NCBI GenBank assembly: GCA_905192935.1
Contig: CAJJMX010000053.1
Location: 1-9,426 of the forward strand
Reading direction: 5' to 3'
DNA length: 9,426 nt
Source of the DNA: an uncultured Mailhella sp.
GTDB taxonomy: Bacteria; Desulfobacterota; Desulfovibrionia; Desulfovibrionales; Desulfovibrionaceae
Shown: piece after piece, positions 1 to 6,001 of the stretch
Layout: every line of letters starts with the position of its first letter
How positions within the stretch are numbered: the first letter of the stretch is position 1
Position numbers and translations under genes: made by a program
The notes under the pieces: generated by a model
Seen by the model: the letters and a program-made list of their open reading frames with translations, nothing else
What the model was told of the DNA's origin: nothing
The model's database searches: none

Positions 1-1
1 G

Positions 2-397
2 GACATCATCGAAGGCACCGACAGACTTTCTCTTGCCTTCGGCCTTGCGGATTCCGACCGGTCGCTCGTGGCGCTGCTGGCACGCTATCATCGCCGTGCC
101 TGGCCGAGCATGAAGCATCGCCGTTTCGCCGCGCTTTCCCGGGAGGAACGCAAGGGCCTTTGCGGAGCCGCGGCCATATTGAGGGTCGCCGACGCCCTGG
201 ATTATCGTCACAAGGGCGCGGTGGAGGAGCTGCGCGTCGTGCTGCGCCGCAAGGCGGTGCGTATTGTCTGCTTCGGCGCGGAATCCTGCCGGAAGGAATG
301 TCGTCGGGCCCTGAAAAAGGGAGATTTTCTTGAAAGCCTGTACGGCGGAAACCTGGAAGTCGAGCAGGGAAGGGAAGGAGACAGGGATGTCCTTTGA
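2..397 (+). CDS. HD-domain phosphohydrolase of Ppx/GppA-associated type (3' part only)
   Basis: The frame is open from the first bases of the window to a TGA at 395-397, giving the last 131 residues of a longer protein; the start lies outside. The visible part contains ARYHRRAWPS, then a helical stretch ending in LRVADALDYRH, then a short beta/alpha tail (GDFLESLYGGNLEVE). This matches the end of the HD-type C-terminal domain that follows Ppx/GppA phosphatases, where the usual motif is LRxADGLDxxH. The next gene carries a related motif (LSLAEGMDKSHRQ), so the two may be paralogues or two halves of one functional unit. I infer a metal-dependent phosphohydrolase role linked to polyphosphate or guanosine tetra/pentaphosphate turnover. 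Whether a Ppx-type ASKHA domain precedes this part cannot be seen. Its last 11 nt overlap the next gene, which suggests translational coupling. Confidence 0.75.
   Translation, partial: DIIEGTDRLSLAFGLADSDRSLVALLARYHRRAWPSMKHRRFAALSREERKGLCGAAAILRVADALDYRHKGAVEELRVVLRRKAVRIVCFGAESCRKECRRALKKGDFLESLYGGNLEVEQGREGDRDVL
375..380 (+). promoter_or_regulatory. Ribosome binding site for the Ppx/GppA gene
   Basis: AAGGAG is spaced 6 nt from the ATG at 387. It lies inside the end of the upstream coding region, and it decides between the starts at 330 and 387. Confidence 0.75.
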
Positions 398-1952
398 GAA
401 TCCTGCCGGAAAGGTTCGCACCGTCGCCATCATGGATCTGGGCTCGAACTCCCTGCGCATGATGATCGTGCGCGTGGGAGAGAATCGCGTGACCAGCGTG
501 CTCAATCAGGTGAAGCAGATGGTGCGGCTCGGCGAAGGGGCCTTCGAGGATCACAGACTCCAGCCCGAACCCATGAGACGCACCATTGCCGCGCTGCGCG
601 GCTTTGCCGGAATGTGCCGCTCCTACGGCGTGGACGAGGTGGTTGCTCTGGCCACGGCCGCCGTGCGCGATGCCGAGAACGGTCAGGAATTCATGGATGA
701 GATCCGTCGGGAAACGGGCATAGACTTTACGGTGATCTCCGGCAGGGAAGAGGCGCGTCTCATCTGCCGGGGCGTGTCCGTGGCGCTGGAGCCCTTTGCC
801 GGAAAGCGCATGTTCATCGACATCGGCGGCGGCAGTACCGAACTTTCCGTGGCGAGCGGAAGCAATATTCTGGAGCTTGAGTCCCTCAAGCTCGGCGCCG
901 TGCGTCTTGCCGGACTTTTCCCCTGTGCGGAGGCGGTGAGCCCCCAGCGATACGCGGAAATGCAGAAGTATGTGCGCGATCACGCCGTGCTGCCTCTGCA
1001 GCGCATGGAAGCGCAGGGCCCGGGCGAACTTGTGGGCAGTTCCGGCACCATACAGAGCCTCGCGGAAATGGCCGTGGCCATGGAGCGGGAAAGTGGAAAA
1101 AAGACCGGAGACACCACGGAGCTTCTGAGCTACAGCTCTCTTCGGCGTGTGGTGAAGGCTCTTTGCGACCGCAACGAAGAGGAACGGATGTCTCTGCCCG
1201 GCATGAATCCGCGTCGAACCGGGATCCTCATTCCCGGCGCGGCCATACTGCAGACCATCATGGAGGAGCTGGACTTCGATTCCGTGCGCGTTTCGGGCCG
1301 CGGCCTCAGGGACGGCGCTCTGGCCGACTATCTGGACAGGCTTTTTCCGGAAAAGGGACGGCTTTCCGTGCGCGACGAGAGCGTGCTGAGGCTTGCAAGG
1401 CTGTGCCGCTTCGAGGAGGTTCATTCCAGACACGTGGCAAAGCTTGCGCTCATGCTTTTCGATTCCGCACGGGAACTCGGCCTGTACCGGGGACCTGCCC
1501 GCATGCGCGAACTTCTCCACTATGCCGCGCTTCTGCATGATATCGGCATCTTCATTTCCTTCACGAAGCACAACGTGCACAGTCATTATCTCATTCAGAA
1601 CAGCGAAATGCTCGGCTTCACCCAGAAGGAAGTGTCGCTCATGGCTGCCCTCGCCCTTTATCACAGGTACGGCTACTCCAAGAAGGACAAGGGATGCACC
1701 GTTACGCTGGCCGAGGACTGGCAGGATCATGCCCGATATCTGTCTCTCTTTCTTTCGCTGGCCGAGGGCATGGACAAGAGTCATCGTCAGGCCGTGGTGT
1801 CCGCAAGGTTCGCTAGGCGGGAACAGGGACTTGCGCTCATTGTCCGTGCCTCGGTACCCTGTCCCGTGGAAAAGGAGAGGCTGAAGCGCTGCTACAAGGC
1901 TCTGGAAAAATGCTTCGGCAGGACGGAGGTGGTGTGGGAATCCGCCTCATGA
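387..1952 (+). CDS. Ppx/GppA phosphatase with C-terminal HD domain
   Basis: This 521-residue cytosolic protein belongs to the exopolyphosphatase/guanosine pentaphosphatase family, which removes terminal phosphate from polyphosphate or pppGpp. The N-terminal ASKHA-fold domain shows the first phosphate-binding loop (MDLGSNSLR, residues 16-24), SGREEARL (118-125, holding the glutamate equivalent to the catalytic Glu of E. coli Ppx), the second phosphate loop (IDIGGGSTELS, 144-154), KLGAVRL (168-174), GSSGT (217-221) and GRGLRDG (304-310). An HD-type helical domain follows from about 330, with H346/H349, LLHDIG (382-387), a His-rich run near 395-400, YHR (425-427) and MDKSHR (462-467). I chose the ATG at 387, not the in-frame ATG at 330, because AAGGAG lies 6 nt upstream and conserved sequence begins just after it. 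The two substrates cannot be told apart from sequence. A strong terminator follows the stop. Confidence 0.93.
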   Translation: MSFENPAGKVRTVAIMDLGSNSLRMMIVRVGENRVTSVLNQVKQMVRLGEGAFEDHRLQPEPMRRTIAALRGFAGMCRSYGVDEVVALATAAVRDAENGQEFMDEIRRETGIDFTVISGREEARLICRGVSVALEPFAGKRMFIDIGGGSTELSVASGSNILELESLKLGAVRLAGLFPCAEAVSPQRYAEMQKYVRDHAVLPLQRMEAQGPGELVGSSGTIQSLAEMAVAMERESGKKTGDTTELLSYSSLRRVVKALCDRNEEERMSLPGMNPRRTGILIPGAAILQTIMEELDFDSVRVSGRGLRDGALADYLDRLFPEKGRLSVRDESVLRLARLCRFEEVHSRHVAKLALMLFDSARELGLYRGPARMRELLHYAALLHDIGIFISFTKHNVHSHYLIQNSEMLGFTQKEVSLMAALALYHRYGYSKKDKGCTVTLAEDWQDHARYLSLFLSLAEGMDKSHRQAVVSARFARREQGLALIVRASVPCPVEKERLKRCYKALEKCFGRTEVVWESAS

Positions 1953-1970
1953 GCTCTTTTCCCGGAAAGA

Positions 1971-2009
1971 AAAAACACCCGGTCCCGAAGAAGGGGACCG
2001 GGTGTTTTT
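1971..2009. terminator. Bidirectional intrinsic terminator
   Basis: A perfect 16-bp stem (1971-1986 pairs with 1994-2009; core CACCCGGTCCC) encloses a 7-nt loop. The + strand transcript ends the stem in five U residues. The - strand transcript ends in a U-rich run from the A-rich stretch at about 1967-1975. It lies 18 nt after the stop of the Ppx/GppA gene and downstream of the convergent hydrogenase operon, so it probably serves both. Confidence 0.9.
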
Positions 2010-2046
2010 CGTCCTGTCGTCGGAAGCGGGAAACGGAGGAGTAATG

Positions 2047-2078
2047 CCGGACTGCCGTTCTTTGCAGCAGTCTTCCGG
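2047..2078. repeat. Imperfect hairpin in the convergent intergenic gap
   Basis: CCGGACTGC (2047-2055) can pair with GCAGTCTTCCGG (2067-2078) if three nt bulge out. It is the middle of three stem-forming elements in this gap. It has no U-tract on either strand and may be chance. Confidence 0.3.
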
Positions 2079-2084
2079 GCATGC

Positions 2085-2122
2085 AGAAGACCTGTTTCCG
2101 CCGTGACGGAAACAGGTCTTCT
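2085..2122. terminator. Perfect 16-bp hairpin after the hydrogenase gene
   Basis: Arms 2085-2100 (AGAAGACCTGTTTCCG) and 2107-2122 are exact reverse complements around a 6-nt loop (CCGTGA). It starts 40 nt past the hydrogenase stop on the - strand. Neither strand has a U-tract after the stem, so it is not a standard intrinsic terminator. It may act as a 3'-end stabiliser or processing stop for the hydrogenase mRNA, or as an aid to termination ahead of the element at 1971-2009. Confidence 0.55.
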
Positions 2123-2162
2123 CTCGATGTCTTCCCCGCCTGAGGGGGGAGAAGGATACGGA

Positions 2163-3857
2163 CTAGTTGCCGCTCATGTTCCTGTGCAGAAGTTCATGCT
2201 CCCTGCCCTTGAGCAGCGTGGCATACAGCGTGTCGAGCAGCGGGTTTTCGCTGGTCTTTTTTATCTGCATGTTGATGTCAGCCTCATAGAGGGAGTCTCT
2301 GCGGGCCCGGAACATGCTGCCGTGCGAGGATACCGGCTGCCCGCCGCCCATGATGCAGCCTCCCGGACAGGCCATGAATTCCACGAAGTCATAGCTCTTG
2401 CCGCCTTCGCGGATGGCGTTCAGCACCATGTCGGCATTGCGCAGACCGCTGACCACGGCCGCGCGGATTTCCCGGTCGCCGTGGCGGAAGGAGAACTCGC
2501 GCACGCCGTTCTCCTCGCGCACGCCCACCTTCTTGAGCTCGTCTATCTCCTGACGGTTGTGCCCGGCTATGAAGTTTCTCAGCACGGCTTCGGTCACGCC
2601 GCCGCTCGTGCCGAAAATGAGTCCCGCGCCCGAGGTGATGCCGAAGGGCATGTCGGCCGCGTCCTTGTCCGCTCCGTTCAGCGTGAGGCCGTAGCTCTGG
2701 ATCATACCTATGAGCTCTTCCGTGGTCAGCACGTAGTCCACGTCCTGCCTGCCGCCGGTACGGGATTCGGGACGCAGTATCTCATCCTTCTTGGCCGTGC
2801 AGGGCATGATGGCCACGGACACGAGACGGCGTCCCTTTTCGTCGGGAGACGTGTCGTCCCAGGCACGAAGCACCGCGCCGAACATCTGCATGGGAGAGCG
2901 GCAGGTGGAAAGGTTGGGAATGAAGTCGGGGTGCTTCTTTTCGCAGAAGCGCACCCACGCAGGACAGCAGCTCGTAAAGAGCGGGAGCTTCTCGCCGGAA
3001 GCCAGACGCGCTTCGAGTTCCCGGCTTTCCTCGGTCACGGTGAGGTCCGCGCCGAAGGCCGTGTCGTACACTTCGTCGAAGCCCAGGCGATGCATCACCG
3101 TGACGAGACGGTTCATCACGTTCTTGCCCGCGGGGAAGCCGAATCGGTCGCCTATGGCCGTGCGTACGGCCGGAGCCACCTGGGCCACGACCTTGTTCTT
3201 CGGATCGGCAAGAGCGGCCCATACTTCATCCACGGTGCTCTTGATGGAAATGGCGCCCGTGGGACAGACCACGCGGCATTGGCCGCAGCCTACGCAGTCG
3301 GTTTCGGCCAGACGGCGGTTGTAGGCGGGAGTGACCAGCGTGGCCACGCCCTTGCCGGCAAAGTCCAGGGCGTCCACGGCCTGAATGTTGTCGCACATGC
3401 GCACGCAGTCGCCGCAGAGTATGCACTTGCTCGGCGTGCGCACGATGCAGTTGGAGCTGTTGTCCACATCGTGGTGTTCCTGCGCGCTCTTGAAGCGTAT
3501 CTTCCTTACGCCCATGCGCTCGGCCAGGTTCTGCAGATGGCAGTCGCCGTTCTTGTTGCATACCGTGCAGTCGCGGTCGTGGGAGGCGAGCAGAAGCTCC
3601 AGCAGCGTCCGGCGGTACTTGCGCAGTTCCGGCGTGTTGGTCTCGATGTTCATGCCGTCGCGCGGGCGTACCGTGCAGGAGGCGAAATAACGGCCTTCTT
3701 CGTCCTTGACCGTGCACAGTCGGCATGCGCCGTACACGGAAAGTTCGGAAACGTAGCAGAGCGTGGGCAGATCGATGCCCGCCTTGCGGATGACCGTCAG
3801 CACATTGGTTTCATCGGTGAATTCGACGCGGATGCCGTCTATGATCATGCTGCCCAT
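2163..3857 (-). CDS. hndD: [FeFe] hydrogenase catalytic subunit, HndD-like
   Basis: This 564-residue protein interconverts H2 and protons plus electrons. It has four regions in order. First is a plant-type 2Fe-2S domain (Cys34, 45, 48, 61). Second is a His-Cys3 4Fe-4S site (His93, Cys97, 100, 106, in HDRDCTVCNKNGDC). Third is a two-cluster ferredoxin domain (Cys145/148/151/155 and Cys188/191/194/198). Fourth is the H-cluster domain with all three signatures: TSCCPAW (295-301), MPCTAKKDE (351-359) and MACPGGCIMGGGQP (495-508). Cys298, 353, 497 and 501 should bind the H-cluster; Cys297 is the expected proton relay. The small-subunit-like tail ends near HELLHRN. Length and layout match HndD of D. 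fructosovorans (585 aa). No Tat signal is present, so it is cytosolic. The start at 3857 is set by AAGGA 6 nt upstream. It follows the iron-sulfur gene by 2 nt, and electrons probably pass between the two proteins. Its true electron acceptor is uncertain because no NAD(P)H-binding subunit is adjacent. Confidence 0.97.
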   Translation of the reverse strand: MGSMIIDGIRVEFTDETNVLTVIRKAGIDLPTLCYVSELSVYGACRLCTVKDEEGRYFASCTVRPRDGMNIETNTPELRKYRRTLLELLLASHDRDCTVCNKNGDCHLQNLAERMGVRKIRFKSAQEHHDVDNSSNCIVRTPSKCILCGDCVRMCDNIQAVDALDFAGKGVATLVTPAYNRRLAETDCVGCGQCRVVCPTGAISIKSTVDEVWAALADPKNKVVAQVAPAVRTAIGDRFGFPAGKNVMNRLVTVMHRLGFDEVYDTAFGADLTVTEESRELEARLASGEKLPLFTSCCPAWVRFCEKKHPDFIPNLSTCRSPMQMFGAVLRAWDDTSPDEKGRRLVSVAIMPCTAKKDEILRPESRTGGRQDVDYVLTTEELIGMIQSYGLTLNGADKDAADMPFGITSGAGLIFGTSGGVTEAVLRNFIAGHNRQEIDELKKVGVREENGVREFSFRHGDREIRAAVVSGLRNADMVLNAIREGGKSYDFVEFMACPGGCIMGGGQPVSSHGSMFRARRDSLYEADINMQIKKTSENPLLDTLYATLLKGREHELLHRNMSGN

Positions 3858-3859
3858 GG

Positions 3860-4351
3860 TTAGTCCTTGATGGAAATGGCGCCGAACTTGCAGTTCATCA
3901 TGCAGGTGCCGCATTTGATGCACAGTTCATGATTGATGACGAAAGGCTGTTTGATCACGCCCGTTATGGCGTGCACCGGGCAGATGCGGGAGCATTTGGA
4001 GCAGCCCTTGCAGCGCTTGGGATCGATGTCGAAGAATATGAGTTCCTGATAGGGGCCGGGCAGATATTCCTCGATGACGCGCTCCTCCCCGCCCTGATGC
4101 TCCAGAACGGAAAGCACCTGCCGCGAGATGCTCTTGCCGAGTCCGCAGCGGGCGGTGTGATCGATGAGCGTACCGAGCTCGGAGAGCAGGGAGAGCTCGT
4201 CCGCGGAAGGCGAGGGATAAGGGGAGTCTGCAAGAATCTGCTGCATCTGCCTTGTGCCTTCCCGGCAGGAAATGCACTTGCCGCAGCACTGGTCGCTGGT
4301 GAATTTTTCAAGAACGGCCGGGGCCTTCTGTGTTTCCGGTGACTTTTCCAT
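3860..4351 (-). CDS. Iron-sulfur protein equal to the C-terminus of HndC/NuoF (no flavin or NAD domain)
   Basis: This 163-residue protein begins almost directly at the NuoF-type 4Fe-4S helical domain: CCGKCISCREGT (22-33) supplies Cys23, 26 and 29, and ARCGLG (67-72) supplies Cys69. A two-cluster ferredoxin domain follows (Cys114/117/120/124 and Cys144/147/150/154), ending FGAISIKD. This is the order found at the end of HndC-type subunits of about 500 residues. The glycine-rich NADH and FMN sites and the SLBB domain are absent. No frame on the - strand upstream resembles them, so this looks like a stable short form and not a frameshifted gene. All three cluster motifs are intact, so it can be an electron-transfer partner of the hydrogenase that follows. 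The ATG at 4351 is the only sensible start next to the homology; its ribosome binding site is weak (only GGA upstream). Alternatively, it is the remnant of a deleted hndABC set that still serves as a ferredoxin-like subunit. Confidence 0.9.
   Translation of the reverse strand: MEKSPETQKAPAVLEKFTSDQCCGKCISCREGTRQMQQILADSPYPSPSADELSLLSELGTLIDHTARCGLGKSISRQVLSVLEHQGGEERVIEEYLPGPYQELIFFDIDPKRCKGCSKCSRICPVHAITGVIKQPFVINHELCIKCGTCMMNCKFGAISIKD
3864..3868 (-). promoter_or_regulatory. Ribosome binding site for the hydrogenase gene
   Basis: AAGGA on the - strand is spaced 6 nt from the ATG at 3857. It is formed by the last two sense codons (AAG GAC) of the upstream gene, so hydrogenase translation is likely coupled to that gene. 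It favours 3857 over the next in-frame ATG at 3848 and over the far-upstream ATG at 3923. Confidence 0.75.
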
Positions 4352-4516
4352 GATGCGTCCGAAAGAGGTGAGAAATGACGGTGAGCGGCGGGTGACGCCG
4401 ATGCCGGAACATGACCGGCTTCTCTCTTGTCCCGCCTGCCGGGAGAAATCGCGGAAATGCGCTCCGGCAACATACCATGTAGCCGGGCAACGAGGAGCTT
4501 GTAAAGCCTGCACCTA

Positions 4517-4535
4517 TTGTTCCTGAGTGGAACAA
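4517..4535. promoter_or_regulatory. 19-bp palindrome, candidate operator
   Basis: TTGTTCC (4517-4523) and GGAACAA (4529-4535) are exact inverted repeats around TGAGT. The size fits a dimeric regulator site lying 166 bp before the hydrogenase operon start and 160 bp before the SWIM gene start. The TTGTT/AACAA ends resemble sites of the redox repressor Rex, but the inner bases and the 5-nt spacer do not fit well. The regulator is therefore unassigned. Confidence 0.4.
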
Positions 4536-4603
4536 GAGCGTTTTTCCCGTCCGGTCGCTTCCCGGCTGCCGGATGTCCTTTCCATGCTCTTCCCTGCCCG
4601 TGC

Positions 4604-4632
4604 TTGACGCCATGATTTCCTGCCGTTACAGA
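4604..4632 (+). promoter_or_regulatory. Weak candidate sigma-70 promoter for the SWIM operon
   Basis: TTGACG (4604-4609, five of six to the -35 consensus) is followed after 17 nt by TACAGA (4627-4632, only three of six to the -10 consensus). Transcription would start near 4639 and give a leader of about 55 nt. A better -10-like hexamer, TATCAT (4637-4642), sits too far from any -35. Confidence 0.25.
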
Positions 4633-4654
4633 TGGATATCATGTGGACTGTCTG

Positions 4655-4675
4655 CCGCGCACTCTGCATGCGCGG
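4655..4675 (+). other. Hairpin in the leader of the SWIM gene
   Basis: CCGCGCA (4655-4661) pairs exactly with TGCGCGG (4669-4675) around a 7-nt loop. It ends about 10 nt before the G-rich ribosome binding site of the gene at 4695. It could influence translation start or be incidental in GC-rich DNA. Confidence 0.3.
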
Positions 4676-4684
4676 ATTCCTTCG

Positions 4685-4689
4685 GGGGA
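4685..4689 (+). promoter_or_regulatory. Ribosome binding site for the SWIM gene
   Basis: GGGGA is spaced 5 nt from the ATG at 4695. The earlier in-frame ATG at 4632 has no such site, so the shorter protein is preferred. Confidence 0.5.
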
Positions 4690-4694
4690 AACGT

Positions 4695-5990
4695 ATGGAC
4701 ATCACGGTGGACGCCGTTCTTTCCATGGCGCCGGACGAGGCCTCAATCAAGGCCGCGCGCGGTCTGGCTTCGCCGGGCAAATGGCAGTTGCTCGGATTCG
4801 ACGAGAATGCGGCCTGGGGGCTTTGTCAGGGCAGCGGCTCGAAGCCCTATCAGACGAAGATCGATCTTTCCGGACCGGTCTCGTCCTGTTCCTGTCCGAG
4901 TCGCAAGATTCCCTGCAAGCACGCTCTGGCCCTGCTTCTGCTTCTGGCACGGCAGAAGGATGTCTTTACCGAAGGCGGCCGCCCTGAATGGGTGAGCGAA
5001 TGGCTGGAAGGCCGTCAGCAGCGGGCCGCCAGAAAGGAGGAGAGCCGGGCCCGCAAAAAGAGCGCCGTTTCCCCTTCTCCCAAAAAGGAGGCCGCGAGGC
5101 TCGAGCGCATGGGGGCGGGCCTTGAAGAGCTCTGCCGCTGGATGAACGATCAGGTGAGTCAGGGACTCTCGTCACTTTCCGGACACTACGAGGAGTGGGA
5201 CAGACTGGCCGCACGCATGGTGGATGCGCAGATGCCGGGCGTGGCCGCAAGGCTGCGCGGGATGGCTTCCCTTGTGGACGGCAGTGATGACTGGCCCGCG
5301 GAGCTTCTCGGCAGGATGGGGCAGCTCCAGCTTCTTGCCGACGCCTTTTTCCGCATGGAAAGTCTTTCTCACGGGCAGCAGGCGGATGTGCGCGCCGCAC
5401 TCGGCTACCTTCCCGACAAGGACGCCGTGCTGGCCGGAGAAGACCGGGTCTCTGACGTGTGGAGCGTCATCGGCGTCACCGTGGCCGAAGACGACAGACT
5501 CTGGCGTCGCCGTGTCTGGCTTTTCGGCAGAACCGGCGGACGCCTGGCCCTGCTTCTGGATTTTTCTCACGGCACCCGTTCCTTCGAGCCCGTATTGATG
5601 CCCGGGGATGCCGTGCGCATGACGCTTGCCTTCTACCCCGGTTCTTCTCCTCTTCGGGCGGTCGTTGCCGATGTTCCCGTGTCCGAGCCAGAGTCCGGGC
5701 TTCTTCCCTCGTTCACGCTGGAGGAGACGCTTGCCGACATGGCCCGGCGCGTGGCGGCCAATCCGTGGCCGTCGCCTCTTCCGCTCTTTTTCGGCGGAGC
5801 TCGTCTCGTCCAAGGCGGCGGGGAGTGGCAGCTTCTTTCGGAAGAGGGAAGCGCGCTTTCTCTGGCCGTGGATGATGCCGAAGCCTGGAACCTGCTTGCC
5901 GCAGGCGGGGGACGAAAGCTCATCGTCTGCGGAGAATGGGACGGCAGAGTCCTTGTTCCGGCGGGAGTGTTCCCGCAGGCGGCATCCTGA
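4695..5990 (+). CDS. SWIM zinc-finger protein
   Basis: This 431-residue protein has a SWIM zinc-binding motif near its N-terminus: Cys65-x-Cys67-x6-Cys74-x-His76 (SCSCPSRKIPCKH), followed by a hydrophobic helix (ALALLLLLA). SWIM domains are known to bind nucleic acid or protein; nothing here tells which. A basic linker (about 108-135, rich in Arg/Lys/Ser) precedes a largely helical region and a C-terminal part of unknown fold. No signal peptide or membrane segment is evident, since the hydrophobic run belongs to the zinc-finger helix. The start at 4695 gives MDITVDAVLSM and is preferred by its ribosome binding site; a start at 4632 would add 21 residues of poor coding character. It is the first gene of the SWIM-DUF5691-AAA+-DUF5682 operon, and its partners suggest it helps recognise the target of that system. 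Confidence 0.88.
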   Translation: MDITVDAVLSMAPDEASIKAARGLASPGKWQLLGFDENAAWGLCQGSGSKPYQTKIDLSGPVSSCSCPSRKIPCKHALALLLLLARQKDVFTEGGRPEWVSEWLEGRQQRAARKEESRARKKSAVSPSPKKEAARLERMGAGLEELCRWMNDQVSQGLSSLSGHYEEWDRLAARMVDAQMPGVAARLRGMASLVDGSDDWPAELLGRMGQLQLLADAFFRMESLSHGQQADVRAALGYLPDKDAVLAGEDRVSDVWSVIGVTVAEDDRLWRRRVWLFGRTGGRLALLLDFSHGTRSFEPVLMPGDAVRMTLAFYPGSSPLRAVVADVPVSEPESGLLPSFTLEETLADMARRVAANPWPSPLPLFFGGARLVQGGGEWQLLSEEGSALSLAVDDAEAWNLLAAGGGRKLIVCGEWDGRVLVPAGVFPQAAS

Positions 5991-5996
5991 GGAGGA
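5991..5996 (+). promoter_or_regulatory. Ribosome binding site for the DUF5691-like gene
   Basis: GGAGGA directly follows the stop of the SWIM gene and is spaced 5 nt from the ATG at 6002. It rules out the in-frame upstream start at 5936, which would lie inside the SWIM gene. Confidence 0.75.
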
Positions 5997-6001
5997 AAAT
6001 C

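Larger units (their letters stand above)
4352..4694. promoter_or_regulatory. Divergent intergenic region between hydrogenase and SWIM operons
   Basis: This 343-bp stretch holds no convincing gene; short open frames here show no recognisable protein. It must carry the promoters of both operons. I see a 19-bp palindrome (4517-4535), a weak candidate promoter facing right (4604-4632) and a leader hairpin (4655-4675). There is also a small GCCGG/CCGGC inverted repeat at 4403-4419. I found no clear sigma-70 or sigma-54 promoter facing the hydrogenase genes. Confidence 0.6.

Noticed and set aside
6..1784. Long open frame on the - strand opposite the Ppx/GppA gene (592 codons)
   Set aside because: Its protein is His/Arg/Gly-rich with no known motif, and it lies antisense to a gene with clear family motifs. 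Stop-free antisense frames are common in GC-rich coding DNA.
1837..2082. Small - strand open frame across the convergent gap (81 codons)
   Set aside because: It runs through the terminator stem and the end of the Ppx/GppA gene, with a Pro/Arg/Ser-rich product and no ribosome binding site noted.
2103..3863. Long open frame on the + strand opposite the hydrogenase gene (586 codons)
   Set aside because: The - strand carries all hydrogenase signatures; the + strand protein is His/Val/Ala-rich shadow sequence and its start lies within a hairpin.
4352..4694. A sigma-54 (-24/-12) promoter for the hydrogenase genes
   Set aside because: GG and GC pairs occur, but none with the required spacing and flanking bases on the - strand.
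4352..4780. Possible decayed FMN/NADH part of hndC upstream of the short iron-sulfur gene
   Set aside because: I looked through the - strand frames here for the glycine-rich NADH and FMN motifs and found none, so a simple frameshifted hndC is not supported.
2163..5990. Functional link between the hydrogenase operon and the SWIM operon because they are divergent neighbours
   Set aside because: The families have no known relation, and a shared intergenic region alone is not evidence; only the palindrome keeps the idea open.
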